In this document: positions 17,409 through 26,180 of the stretch, in pieces
How positions within the stretch are numbered: the stretch's first letter is position 1
How the letters are laid out: every line of letters starts with the position of its first letter
Assembly (NCBI RefSeq): GCF_032104385.1
Contig: NZ_DAMCHJ010000009.1
Span: forward strand, 61,693-125,692
Source of the DNA: Tissierella sp032104385
GTDB lineage: Bacteria > Bacillota > Clostridia > Tissierellales > Tissierellaceae
Direction of reading: 5' to 3'
DNA length: 64,000 nt
The notes under the pieces: model-generated
The model's database searches: none
What the model saw: only the letters and a program-made list of their open reading frames with translations
What the model was told of the DNA's origin: nothing
Translations under genes and position numbers: made by a program

Positions 17409-18314
17409 ATGAAATGCGTAGATCGCAATGGTATAATAATAAAACAAAATAAATCCCAAGATAAAATATTAAAATTTTTGTATGGCAGCAAAATGGGAAG
17501 AATAATTTTAGTACAGCTTATTAAACCAAAATTTTCAATAGCGATGGGAAAGGTACTTAATCATCCAATTTCCAAAGTATTGATTAAACCATTTATCAAA
17601 AAAAACAAGATTAATATGTCAGATTATGAGGTGGAGAAATATTCCTCATACAATGATTTTTTTATCAGAAAAATAAAGGCAGATATGAGAAAGATTGATC
17701 AAAGGTCGGAGCATTTGATATCACCCTGTGATGGTAAACTCAGCGTATATAATATTGATAAAAATAGTTGTTTTGTTATCAAAAATACTTCTTACACAAT
17801 TGAAAGCTTATTAAGAAATAAGAAACTTGCTGACAGATATGAAGGTGGTTTGCTTCTATTGTTTCGGTTAACAGTAGATGATTATCATAGATTTTGCTAT
17901 ATAGATGATGGAATCAAGAGTGAAAATCATCATATTGCAGGTATATTTCATACAGTAAATCCTATTGCTAATGAAATATTTCCCATTTATAAAGAAAATA
18001 CTCGAGAATTTTCTATTTTAAAGAGTAACAATTTTGGTGATTTACTTATTATGGAAGTAGGAGCATTGCTTGTTGGAAAAATTGTTAATTACCATGAACG
18101 ATCTAAAGTTAATCGTGGTCAAGAGAAAGGCAGATTTGAATTTGGAGGTTCAACAATTGTTGTTTGTGTGGAGCAAGGAAGAATTATCATGGATGAAGAT
18201 ATTTTAGAGAACTCTAAAAATGAAATGGAAACTGTAGTAAAAATGGGAGAAAAGATAGGGAAAAAAGCTTGTTTTTGTTCTTCAAAGGATAAAGTTGATA
18301 CCTTACATATATAA
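17409..18314 (+). CDS. psd: Phosphatidylserine decarboxylase proenzyme
   Basis: 301 residues. The autocleavage motif is FGGST around residue 248 (Ser248 would become the pyruvoyl group), a GGST variant of the LGST site. The VDDYHRFCY segment near residue 158 carries the conserved His. It converts phosphatidylserine to phosphatidylethanolamine at the membrane. Its stop codon lies inside the start of the second remnant copy (18310-18391), so its last residues may have been set by a rearrangement. Confidence 0.88.
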   Translation: MKCVDRNGIIIKQNKSQDKILKFLYGSKMGRIILVQLIKPKFSIAMGKVLNHPISKVLIKPFIKKNKINMSDYEVEKYSSYNDFFIRKIKADMRKIDQRSEHLISPCDGKLSVYNIDKNSCFVIKNTSYTIESLLRNKKLADRYEGGLLLLFRLTVDDYHRFCYIDDGIKSENHHIAGIFHTVNPIANEIFPIYKENTREFSILKSNNFGDLLIMEVGALLVGKIVNYHERSKVNRGQEKGRFEFGGSTIVVCVEQGRIIMDEDILENSKNEMETVVKMGEKIGKKACFCSSKDKVDTLHI

Positions 18315-18391
18315 ATAGGGGTAATCTTGCAGCACAGTATAAAGTAATTTCAGGTGCAGATTAGACTATTAAATTAACAAAAAAGAAATAA
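18310..18391 (+). pseudogene. Gene remnant, copy 2 (degenerate)
   Basis: 82 bases matching 15784-15865 with about ten substitutions. The Trp codon of copy 1 is a TAG here (GATTAG against GACTGG), so this copy is not coding. With copy 1 it forms a direct repeat flanking the 16172 gene, pssA and psd. Confidence 0.65.
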
Positions 18392-18430
18392 AACAAGAGG
18401 AGAGAAATGTCCTCTTGTTTTATTTCTTTT
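18381..18430. terminator. Strong bidirectional terminator hairpin
   Basis: A perfect 21-bp stem (18381-18401 with 18410-18430) and an 8-base loop GAGAAATG. The A-rich left base and T-rich right base would allow termination in both directions. It ends the pssA-psd unit. Confidence 0.8.
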
Positions 18431-18522
18431 TAATAAAAGTATATTTTAGTCTAATAAAAGTAATTCAATAAGTCAGTATCCTTGTTTTTCATTATATGGT
18501 ATAATTTATCTGAGGTGTTTTT

Positions 18523-18843
18523 ATGGCATATGAAATATGTAAGAGATGTAGTAAAATGTTTAAGAAAAATGGGAAATCTTATTGTGAAGATTGTCTTGAA
18601 AAAACTGAAAAAGAGCATGACTTAATAATAGATTATGTTAGGAGACATCCTGATGCTACTATTTTAGATATTATAACAGAAACAGGAGTGACGTTAAAAA
18701 GTATCAATTGTCTAGTAGAAGAAGGTTATGTTTCTTATGTAGAAAATAAACTGAAGAAAATAGATAATGAAAAGCTTTCCGAAGCTGTTGATAAAATAGT
18801 AGGTACAAAGAGTAAATTCCATATAAGTAGAGATATAGAATAA
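18523..18843 (+). CDS. yvyF: YvyF-like flagellar operon protein
   Basis: 106 residues. Four N-terminal cysteines in CKRCSKMF and CEDCL (residues 6-24) form a small zinc ribbon. The rest (HPDATILDIITETGVTLKSI) resembles a MerR-like winged helix. This is the build of the YvyF/TIGR03826 flagellar operon proteins, which in Bacillus lie beside flgM and flgN; function not settled. Here it stands alone, after a terminator, away from flgM/flgN. Confidence 0.72.
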   Translation: MAYEICKRCSKMFKKNGKSYCEDCLEKTEKEHDLIIDYVRRHPDATILDIITETGVTLKSINCLVEEGYVSYVENKLKKIDNEKLSEAVDKIVGTKSKFHISRDIE

Positions 18844-18913
18844 AGTTAAGGAATAGAGATGCCCAATATTAAGGTTAAAATTATTTTAAAATATAAATAA
18901 TGGGAGGATTAAA

Positions 18914-20341
18914 ATGACTAATAAATCAGAAGGAAAAAAGTTACAGGAAAGACTAACTCACAAATGGAGAAATGTATGGGATACCCTAGATAAAATTGAA
19001 AAAGAAAAGGCTTTTGCTATAAATGAAGAATATAAAACCTTTTTGGATAAAAGTAAGACTGAAAGAGAAGGGGCAATGGAAATCATAAGAGTAGCAAGAG
19101 AAAAGGGATATATATCAATTGATGAAATAAGAGAAAAAGGTATCAAACCAACTCCAGGAATGAAGATCTATGCAAATAATAAAGATAAAGCTGTTGCATT
19201 ATTTGTGTTAGGAAAAGAAAAGCTTGAAAAAGGCATGAATATAATTGGTTCTCATTTAGATGCTCCAAGAATAGATTTAAAGCAATTCCCACTTTATGAA
19301 GAATCGGATTTTGCACTACTTAAAACTCACTACTATGGTGGAATTAAAAAATATCAATGGGTAACATTACCACTAGCTTTACATGGAGTTGTAGTAAAAT
19401 CAGATGGAGAAAAAATTAATATTGTTATAGGGGAAGATGAAAATGATCCAGTATTTTTTATAACTGATTTACTTCCACATTTAGCAAAAGATCAAATGAC
19501 AAAGAAAATGGATGAAGGAATTACGGGAGAAGGATTAAATGTTTTAATAGGGAGTATTCCATATAAAGATGGAGAATTAAGCGAAAGAGTTAAATTAAAT
19601 GTATTAAATATACTAAATGAAAAATATGGAATAATAGAAGAGGATTTTACTACTGCAGAATTTGAAATAGTTCCTGCAGGTAAATCAAGAGATGTAGGTA
19701 TAGATAGATCAATGGTTGGAGGATATGGACAAGACGATAGAGTCTGTGTATTTACTTCCCTAAAAGCAATATTAGATATAGAAGCTCCAAATAAAACAGC
19801 AGTCTCTTTATTTGTAGATAAGGAAGAAATAGGAAGTGTAGGAAATACAAGTATGGAATCAATGTTCTTTGAAAATATGGTTTCAGAATTAATAGATCTT
19901 ACAGAAGAAAAGTATTCCGAGCTTATGGTAAAAAGAGCATTGGCAAGTTCTTGTGTGCTTTCAGCTGATACATTGGCTGGATTTGATCCTAACTATCCTG
20001 AAGTTTTAGATAAAAAGAATTCACCTTTCATAGGTAATGGAATAACATTAGTAAAATATACTGGTGTTAGGGGAAAAGGTGGAAGTAATGATGCTAACTC
20101 TGAATATCTAGGTAAAATTAGAAAGATATTCAATGATAATAATATAGTATGGCAAATGGGAGAGTTAGGTAAGGTTGACCAAGGCGGCGGAGGAACTATT
20201 GCCTATATCCTTGCAAAATATGGAATGGAAGTAGTAGATTGTGGAGTACCTCTACTAAGTGTACACGCTCCCTATGAAATCGCAAGCAAAGCAGATGTAT
20301 ATATGACATATAAAGGATATAATGTATTTTATAAAAATTGA
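18914..20341 (+). CDS. M18 family aminopeptidase
   Basis: 475 residues, the usual length. Metal-ligand motifs are IGSHLDAPRIDLK (His and Asp near residues 113-115), VDKEEIGSVGN (catalytic and metal-binding Glu) and the C-terminal LSVHAPYE. Segments GYGQDDRVC and SADTLAGFDPNYPE are typical of the clostridial branch. A zinc-dependent cytoplasmic exopeptidase expected to act on peptides with acidic or neutral N-termini. GGGAGG lies 6 bases before the ATG; a perfect terminator hairpin follows. Confidence 0.88.
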   Translation: MTNKSEGKKLQERLTHKWRNVWDTLDKIEKEKAFAINEEYKTFLDKSKTEREGAMEIIRVAREKGYISIDEIREKGIKPTPGMKIYANNKDKAVALFVLGKEKLEKGMNIIGSHLDAPRIDLKQFPLYEESDFALLKTHYYGGIKKYQWVTLPLALHGVVVKSDGEKINIVIGEDENDPVFFITDLLPHLAKDQMTKKMDEGITGEGLNVLIGSIPYKDGELSERVKLNVLNILNEKYGIIEEDFTTAEFEIVPAGKSRDVGIDRSMVGGYGQDDRVCVFTSLKAILDIEAPNKTAVSLFVDKEEIGSVGNTSMESMFFENMVSELIDLTEEKYSELMVKRALASSCVLSADTLAGFDPNYPEVLDKKNSPFIGNGITLVKYTGVRGKGGSNDANSEYLGKIRKIFNDNNIVWQMGELGKVDQGGGGTIAYILAKYGMEVVDCGVPLLSVHAPYEIASKADVYMTYKGYNVFYKN

Positions 20342-20397
20342 AATAAAGGGACAGGTTTTCCGTTGAAATTATGAAACGGAAAACCTGTCCCTTTATT
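20342..20397. terminator. Bidirectional terminator with 23-bp perfect stem
   Basis: 20342-20364 is perfectly complementary to 20375-20397 (core AAAGGGACAGGTTTTCCGTT) around a 10-base loop. It lies between convergent genes and should serve both. The GGGACAGGTTTTCC core looks like a dispersed repeat type; no second copy is in this window. Confidence 0.85.
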
Positions 20398-20405
20398 ATA
20401 TACTA

Positions 20406-20945
20406 TTACTCTTCATTTACCCAAGCGTCAAATTTCTCCATAGTTAATTTATAGGTTTCCTTTGATATTTCAGGTAGTTCTCCTAAAACTTTCTCTGCTT
20501 CCTTAAAGCCTTGTTCTATGGCAGATCTAAGGGTTTCTGCTTTTGATTTATCTCCACCTGATAATGCTATTGCAAAATCTACTAATCTTTGGCTTACTGC
20601 TTCTGCACCAAGAGGGCCATTAGGTCCAATTAACTCTTGTGCTTCTAATCTTGCAGTCTCGTCTACTTCTACAATATCATCTTCACCTAGTAGGTCAATG
20701 GTCTTTCCTTGACGTCTGAGCATTTCTTGTACTAATCGGATTAATTGAGCATGAGCCTCTTGGCTATCTCTTTTTAATTTAGTAATTGTATTTTTATCAT
20801 AAACATGAGATGTCTTATTTTCTGTCTTTTCATAAATTGCTGCTGGAGTTTCTTTTACTTCAGATTTTACCTGGATTTTTTTCACAGGCTTTACTTTTTC
20901 AGATTGAACTATAGGTTTAGTTGGTTGTGTATTTTCAATTTTCAT
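20406..20945 (-). CDS. DUF5610-like, probable motility-associated protein
   Basis: About 179 residues from the third of three consecutive ATGs (20945), six bases after GAGGTG. The first ~75 residues are Lys/Pro/Thr-rich and look disordered. The C-terminal part (LVDFAIALSGGDKSKAETLR, then FKEAEKVLGELPEIS) resembles the DUF5610 domain, often seen near flagellar genes. A sigma-D-like promoter lies just upstream, which supports the motility link. Function unknown; family assignment from memory only. Confidence 0.6.
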   Translation of the reverse strand: MKIENTQPTKPIVQSEKVKPVKKIQVKSEVKETPAAIYEKTENKTSHVYDKNTITKLKRDSQEAHAQLIRLVQEMLRRQGKTIDLLGEDDIVEVDETARLEAQELIGPNGPLGAEAVSQRLVDFAIALSGGDKSKAETLRSAIEQGFKEAEKVLGELPEISKETYKLTMEKFDAWVNEE

Positions 20946-20965
20946 CATCATCACCTCTATTATAT

Positions 20966-20992
20966 TTATCGGCATATTCTGGGAAAAATTAA
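20966..20992 (-). promoter_or_regulatory. Sigma-D-like promoter for the DUF5610-like gene
   Basis: On the minus strand the sequence reads TTAA, 15 bases, GCCGATAA, close to the flagellar consensus TAAA-N15-GCCGATAT. It sits 21 bases before the start codon. Confidence 0.45.
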
Positions 20993-21127
20993 TTATCCAA
21001 TGATTTTTATATTGGATAAAAGGATTGCAGGTATAGATATTATCCCTTATAAAGTAGTACATGGAGGAAGAATAATAAAATAAATGGGTAAATATTAAAT
21101 AATAAACTTTGAAAGGAGAATAAGATT

Positions 21128-21508
21128 ATGAAAGTTAGAGAAATAATGAAATCACCAGTAATATCAGTTAAACCTAGTGATACTGTTAGTAGGGTATTAG
21201 AAATCATGAAAAATGAAAATGTAAATGGCGCGCCTATTGTTGATGAAGGAAATCATCTAATGGGAATAATAGTTAAGGCAGATATTTATCGTTTTTTAAT
21301 GGAACCAGGACATTATGAAAGTTGCCCTGTAGAATGGGTAATGATTAAAAAAGTTATAAAAGCCGATGTAGAAGAAGATATATTAGAAGTAGCTAAGCGA
21401 TTGAGAAACCATGATATTATAGCTTTACCGGTCTTAGATAATGATGTTGTTGTAGGAATTGTCTCAATAGAGGATTTTATTGATCATTATATCAAGGATA
21501 GTAAATAA
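21128..21508 (+). CDS. CBS-domain pair protein
   Basis: 126 residues composed only of two CBS motifs: residues ~1-58 (VREIMKSPVISVKPSDTVS) and ~72-126 (VEWVMIKKVIKADVEEDILE). Such stand-alone pairs bind adenine nucleotides and regulate a partner protein. GAAAGGAG precedes the ATG. No obvious partner gene is adjacent; cheX lies downstream on the other strand. Confidence 0.82.
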   Translation: MKVREIMKSPVISVKPSDTVSRVLEIMKNENVNGAPIVDEGNHLMGIIVKADIYRFLMEPGHYESCPVEWVMIKKVIKADVEEDILEVAKRLRNHDIIALPVLDNDVVVGIVSIEDFIDHYIKDSK

Positions 21509-21580
21509 GAAAGGATGCAAATGAATTAATAAATGAGCTACAGAAGATATTGAGAGGGTGGTTTAAAAGATATCAAGTGA

Positions 21581-21600
21581 AAGGGGGATTTATCCCCCTT
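21581..21600. terminator. Convergent terminator hairpin
   Basis: AAGGGGGA/TCCCCCTT, an 8-bp GC-rich stem with a four-base loop, between the convergent CBS and cheX genes. T runs on either side are weak. Confidence 0.6.
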
Positions 21601-21604
21601 AATC

Positions 21605-22063
21605 TTAATTGATTGATATAATTACTTCTATTGGTATATTATCTACTAAAATCTCTACGCATAAAACTTTAGGCGTGTTGAAGGCTGTTCTAATATTTTC
21701 TCCATACATAAGAGTTGGAGTTGAAATATTCATATTAATATTCATATTAGAAAATTCAATGCTGGCGTTGGCTGTAAGCATATTAGACAGTTCAGATAAT
21801 GCACTTTGTGCCATTTCATTAAATTCATCTATTTCCATACCCATCATCATCTTAGAAGCAATTTGATTTGCACTATTTGTATCCAATGAATAAAGAATAT
21901 TTCCTTTTAAATCTCCTACAATTCCTACGATTGTTAGTACGCCACTAGTAATTAAATCTTTTTCTTTGATGCTTACTTTTCCTCTTTCAACTTTTTCAAA
22001 TCCTATTTGAGGCATTACGTTTTTAAATGATGATAGAAAAGGGTTTACGTATTTTACATCCAT
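21605..22063 (-). CDS. cheX: Chemotaxis protein CheX (CheY-P phosphatase)
   Basis: 152 residues of the CheX/CheC/FliY fold. The catalytic ExxN motif is present in SALSELSNMLTANAS (E91 and N94). CheX removes phosphate from CheY-P and so shortens the chemotactic signal. Its start overlaps by ten bases the end of a response regulator that itself ends in a CheX-like domain, so the two are translationally coupled. Confidence 0.86.
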   Translation of the reverse strand: MDVKYVNPFLSSFKNVMPQIGFEKVERGKVSIKEKDLITSGVLTIVGIVGDLKGNILYSLDTNSANQIASKMMMGMEIDEFNEMAQSALSELSNMLTANASIEFSNMNINMNISTPTLMYGENIRTAFNTPKVLCVEILVDNIPIEVIISIN

Positions 22064-22920
22064 TGTACATCACCACCATTGCTAAAACCTACATTTAACA
22101 ATATGATTCCAAAATCAGTAGAAATTTTCAATAAGGAGGTTTTAAATTTTGCAGAAGATATATTTAAATTATCACCATAAAAAACAGAAGGGGGAGAAAC
22201 TCGTAGACTCAATAATTTATCTTGCCTATTCAATATAGAGCAGGCATTACCAGATACAATGTTTGTAAATTCTCCTATAGTAGCTATAACCTCTTTTGAA
22301 TTAGAAATATTTCTCTTTAGAGCCTTGGTAGATAAAGCAGTGGCTGTTTCAATAGACATATCTAATATCATTCTACCAGAGTACTTGCCAATGATGCCAA
22401 TGACTATGGATACCCCTTTTGATTGTAGCAGATCGTTGGAAAGGAATTCTTCCTCAAAAGCAGGAATTGTTTTGGTCATTTTGGTTAAAGCATCTGCAAA
22501 GGTTTCTTTAAATACAGGTAAGTATGAATTTTGAAAAAGTTTAAAATCATTTTCATCATTTATAACTCTTTTAATAGCTAGAATAAGTTTGTCTTCATCA
22601 ATTGGTTTTTGAACATAGGCATTAATCTTATGTTCTTTTGCTTTGTTTAATATTTCATCATCCATCATAGCACTTATCATTATAACTTTAATATTATTAT
22701 CAATTTTATATACTTCATTTGTGCATTCAAATCCATCAGTACCAGGCATAGTTACATCCATGGTGACTATATCTGGTCTTGTTTCCGATATTACTGAAAT
22801 TACTTCTTCCAGGGAACCAGCTTGTCCAACTACTTCAAATCCATTTTTTTCAAGAATATCTCTAATAAGTACAACTGAAAAAGAAGAATCATCAACTATA
22901 ACTACTCTTTTTTTATTCAA
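22054..22920 (-). CDS. Response regulator fused to a CheX-like phosphatase domain
   Basis: About 288 residues from TTG 22920, chosen because AGGGGTG lies 6 bases upstream and the protein then begins directly with the receiver strand KKRVVIVDDSS. Receiver residues are D10/D11, the phospho-acceptor D55 in IVTMDVTMPG, and the conserved Lys in VQKPI. From about residue 125 the protein is CheX-like and keeps ExxN as GEFTN (E217, N220). The fusion could dephosphorylate its own receiver or CheY. It forms an operon with cheX. Confidence 0.82.
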   Translation of the reverse strand: MNKKRVVIVDDSSFSVVLIRDILEKNGFEVVGQAGSLEEVISVISETRPDIVTMDVTMPGTDGFECTNEVYKIDNNIKVIMISAMMDDEILNKAKEHKINAYVQKPIDEDKLILAIKRVINDENDFKLFQNSYLPVFKETFADALTKMTKTIPAFEEEFLSNDLLQSKGVSIVIGIIGKYSGRMILDMSIETATALSTKALKRNISNSKEVIATIGEFTNIVSGNACSILNRQDKLLSLRVSPPSVFYGDNLNISSAKFKTSLLKISTDFGIILLNVGFSNGGDVQWM

Positions 22921-23017
22921 AAGAATCACCCCTAGAGTTTTTTCGTTTTTGTACACAGCAATTTATTAAACTATATATGAATATATACCCAAAGAAATAG
23001 ATTTAACAGTTTTTTTA

Positions 23018-23878
23018 TTAACTATCTAAAAATTTTAATGTGGCATTTATTTCTCCGCCCATAATTATAATTATGCTACTTATATAAAGCCATATTAGTA
23101 GGACTATTATACCTCCTAGACTGCCATAGGTTTTTCCATAGTTGCCAAAATTATTTACATAATAGGAAAATATAGTTGATGTAATTATCCATCCTAGAGA
23201 TGTAAATATGGCACCAGGCAATGAATGTTTAAGACTAATTTTATTACTATTTTTAATAGAAGGGACAAATCTATATAATAAAGTAAATATAAAAATCATA
23301 GAACATAGAGATATAATAACCCTAAAATATTTCCAAAAGGAGATAAATGTTTTGGTAATACCAAGGAAATCAAATAGTCTATTGCCTAAAACTTCACCAA
23401 AAACTAAAGTAAGAAGCACCATAACAAGTAAAGCTAATAATGCTATGGTAAATAATATGGCTATCCCTCTTAATTCAAGATAAGACCTAGTTTCTTCTAC
23501 ATCATAGGCCTTATTCAGAACTCGAATAAGTGCCATGATGCCTTTTGATGCAGCCCAGATACCAGTTATAGCACTTAAAGAAAGTAAAGTTTCATTACTG
23601 GTGACTATTGTTTCAATTAGCAAAGTAGAAATTAATCTTTGGGTGTCTAAAGGCAATAATACTATTATGCTATGTAATACATCCTCCCTAGCAATAGGTG
23701 TATAGCTTAATATATTTAGGAAAAAAATAAGAAATGGAAAAGCAGATAATACCAAAAAATATGATAACTGTGCGCCTATTGCAGTTACACTGTCATCTTT
23801 CATTCGAAATAAAAGCTCCTTTAAAAATCTTGCATATCTATTATCATATCTATCTAGCCAATTTAACAAGATAGGCAC
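23018..23878 (-). CDS. YihY/BrkB family membrane protein
   Basis: 286 residues with six hydrophobic helices. The start of the domain has FKELLFRMKDDSVTAIGAQL followed by SYFLVLSAFPFLIFFLNIL, typical of the YihY/virulence factor BrkB family, formerly and wrongly called RNase BN. Function in the membrane is unknown. No operon partner is evident. Confidence 0.82.
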   Translation of the reverse strand: MPILLNWLDRYDNRYARFLKELLFRMKDDSVTAIGAQLSYFLVLSAFPFLIFFLNILSYTPIAREDVLHSIIVLLPLDTQRLISTLLIETIVTSNETLLSLSAITGIWAASKGIMALIRVLNKAYDVEETRSYLELRGIAILFTIALLALLVMVLLTLVFGEVLGNRLFDFLGITKTFISFWKYFRVIISLCSMIFIFTLLYRFVPSIKNSNKISLKHSLPGAIFTSLGWIITSTIFSYYVNNFGNYGKTYGSLGGIIVLLIWLYISSIIIIMGGEINATLKFLDS

Positions 23879-23984
23879 CTCCTGATTATATGTATTACTA
23901 TTTTACCATATAAATACATATTTAAACAACAATTGGCGAAAGCAAGAATAAATAGGAGAGAATATATTATTGGAGATTATTGTA

Positions 23985-24011
23985 TAAAGTAAAGTAGAAA
24001 TTTGTCGATAT
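23985..24011 (+). promoter_or_regulatory. Sigma-D-type promoter for the MCP gene
   Basis: TAAA, 15 bases, GTCGATAT, a near-exact match to the flagellar sigma factor consensus. It starts 130 bases before the MCP start. TTTGTCGAT, one base off a 0A-box, overlaps the -10 element. Confidence 0.6.
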
Positions 24012-24114
24012 TATTACAGTGAGGTTTTATACAGATTCATCTTGATTTAATAACATGAAAAGACAACCATTAAATCAAAATTTTAGTTTAAATTACAGAA
24101 TAGGAGGCAATAGG

Positions 24115-26121
24115 ATGAAATCAATAAAATCAAGATTAGTACTTATATTTACATCAATTATATTTATACTAACAGTAGTGCTAGGTTTTATATCAATCAA
24201 AACAATGGGCAATAATTTAGTAGAAAATGCTCATTATAGTTTAAGAAGTATAGCAGAGGTAAATGCAAAGTACATACAAGTAAAGATGGATGAAGAAATT
24301 GAATATATTCAAGGACTTGCACAGAATCCAATAATATTCGATGAAGAAATCCCCTTAGAGAGGAGAATTTCATTTTGGGAAAAGGAAGCGGAGAGAACAG
24401 GTTATATTAGTTTTGTCTTTGCAGATAGAGATGGAAATAGTAGTGAATTGAATAGTAAAGGCACAAAATCCAGTATTAGTGACAGAGATTATTTTACAAG
24501 AGCAATGAAAGGTGAGAGTGTCGTATCAGACGTAATTATGAGTAAGGATACGGGTCAGCCCGTTATTGTATTTGCATCGCCAATTTATTTAGAAGGTGAA
24601 CAAACTGGTGTATTGGTTGGAGTAATGGATGCTCTTGGATTAAGTAAAGCCACAGATGAAATTAAATATTTGGAAACAGGGGGTGGCTATATAATTAATG
24701 GAGAAGGAACAGTTGTAGCAGATGAAGATATAGACTTGGTTATTGAACAATTTAACTTTATAGAACACGGTGATGAAAATAAGGAATTAGCAGAACTTAC
24801 AGAAAATAAGATGCTAATGAGGGAAATAGGTAGCGGAGAATATAAAACTTTTACGGGAGTGGAAAAGATAGTAGGTTTTGCACCTATTGAAGGCACTCCA
24901 TGGATAATGGTAATAGGTATTAAAGCTGATGAGATATTAAGTGAAGTAAATACTATGAAAAAACAGTTAGCTTTGCTATCATTAATTGGAATATTTATAG
25001 GTGCTATTATTACTTACTTTGTTAGCGGGACTATTTCAAAGCCCATTAGTGACGTTACAATAACTTTAGAAAGATTATCGAAATATGATTTTTCATTTGA
25101 TGAAAACAATAATGTAAATAAATATTCAATGCGAAAAGATGAGATTGGAACTGCTACCGAGGCATTGAATATAATGCAGCAGAATATAGTAGAGCTTTTA
25201 TCCAATATTACTCAAGCATCGCAGACAGTATCAGCAACAGCTGAGGAACTAACTGCAACAGCTCAAGAAACAGGAACTGCTTCGGAGGAAGTGGCAAGAA
25301 CTATTGAAGAAATTGCAAGAGGAGCAGGAGAGCAAGCCCAAGAAACAGAAACTTCTGCATCTAATGTAGAAGTATTAGGAAGATTATTGGAACAAAATGA
25401 GAAGTATACTGTAGAATTAAATGCAGCAGCAGAAGAAATCAATAAAGAAAAAGATGAAGGTTTTTTTATACTAAAAGAGTTAATAGAAAAAACCAAAAGA
25501 ACCAATGAGACAACTGAAGATATTTATAATATTATATTAGGAAATAATGAAAGTGCAGAAAAGATAGAAAGTGCTAGCACAATGATTCAAAGTATAGCGG
25601 AACAGACTAATTTATTGGCACTTAATGCAGCAATTGAAGCTGCTAGGGCAGGGGAGCATGGTAGAGGATTTGCAGTTGTAGCAGAAGAAATTAGAAAACT
25701 TGCAGAACAGTCTAATAATTTTACAAACGAAATTAAAGAGGTTATTCAAGAACTAAAGATAAGATCCCAGAATGCGGTAGATAGTATAGAAGAAGCAAAA
25801 AAGATAACAGAATCCCAATCAACAAGTGTTAAACAGACAGAAGAAAAATTCCGAATGATAGCATCTTCTATAGAAATTTCTGGAGATGTAATTGATAAGA
25901 TTACACAATCAGTAGAAACTATGCAGGAAAACAAAGATACTTTAGTAGATTTAATGCAAAATCTATCATCTATTGCTGAGGAAAATGCAGCAGGAACAGA
26001 GGAAGCTTCAGCATCTATGGAGGAGCAAGCGGCAGCTATTGAAGAAGTCTCAAACGCTAGCCAAGGATTAGCACGTATCGCAGAAGAGCTTCAGGCTCTT
26101 ATTAGTAAGTTTAGGATATAG
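24115..26121 (+). CDS. Methyl-accepting chemotaxis protein with a dCache-type sensor
   Basis: About 668 residues from ATG 24115, nine bases after TAGGAGG. TM1 spans residues ~8-28, a periplasmic/extracellular dCache-like ligand domain residues ~35-280, and TM2 ~287-307. A HAMP follows, then the long signalling helix bundle with the tip EQTNLLALNAAIEAARAGEH. Glu/Gln-rich segments are likely methylation sites. It has no C-terminal tethering pentapeptide. Ligand unknown. A sigma-D-type promoter precedes it. Confidence 0.9.
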   Translation: MKSIKSRLVLIFTSIIFILTVVLGFISIKTMGNNLVENAHYSLRSIAEVNAKYIQVKMDEEIEYIQGLAQNPIIFDEEIPLERRISFWEKEAERTGYISFVFADRDGNSSELNSKGTKSSISDRDYFTRAMKGESVVSDVIMSKDTGQPVIVFASPIYLEGEQTGVLVGVMDALGLSKATDEIKYLETGGGYIINGEGTVVADEDIDLVIEQFNFIEHGDENKELAELTENKMLMREIGSGEYKTFTGVEKIVGFAPIEGTPWIMVIGIKADEILSEVNTMKKQLALLSLIGIFIGAIITYFVSGTISKPISDVTITLERLSKYDFSFDENNNVNKYSMRKDEIGTATEALNIMQQNIVELLSNITQASQTVSATAEELTATAQETGTASEEVARTIEEIARGAGEQAQETETSASNVEVLGRLLEQNEKYTVELNAAAEEINKEKDEGFFILKELIEKTKRTNETTEDIYNIILGNNESAEKIESASTMIQSIAEQTNLLALNAAIEAARAGEHGRGFAVVAEEIRKLAEQSNNFTNEIKEVIQELKIRSQNAVDSIEEAKKITESQSTSVKQTEEKFRMIASSIEISGDVIDKITQSVETMQENKDTLVDLMQNLSSIAEENAAGTEEASASMEEQAAAIEEVSNASQGLARIAEELQALISKFRI

Positions 26122-26133
26122 GGAATAAATAAT

Positions 26134-26178
26134 AATAACTTCAGTTTTTGGTGCCAGGCACCAAAAACTGAAGTTATT
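26134..26178. repeat. Palindromic repeat with GGTGCCAGGCACC core, copy 1 (also a terminator)
   Basis: 22-base arms (26134-26155 and 26157-26178) are perfectly complementary about a single A. The outer AATAACTTC and the core GGTGCCAGGCACC recur at 41223-41267 and, in degraded form, at 45620-45664. T and A runs at both ends would end transcription of the convergent MCP and S9 peptidase genes. Confidence 0.8.
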
Positions 26179-26180
26179 TT

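Noticed and set aside
20805..21083. Plus-strand open frame ending in the segment DKRIAGIDIIPYKVVHGG
   Set aside because: Most of it is antisense to the DUF5610-like gene. The last ~28 codons look coding-like but have no start, so at best a tiny remnant.
21509..21606. Lys/Leu-rich frame after the CBS gene
   Set aside because: About 30 codons with no start codon or binding site, running through the terminator hairpin; not enough for a gene.
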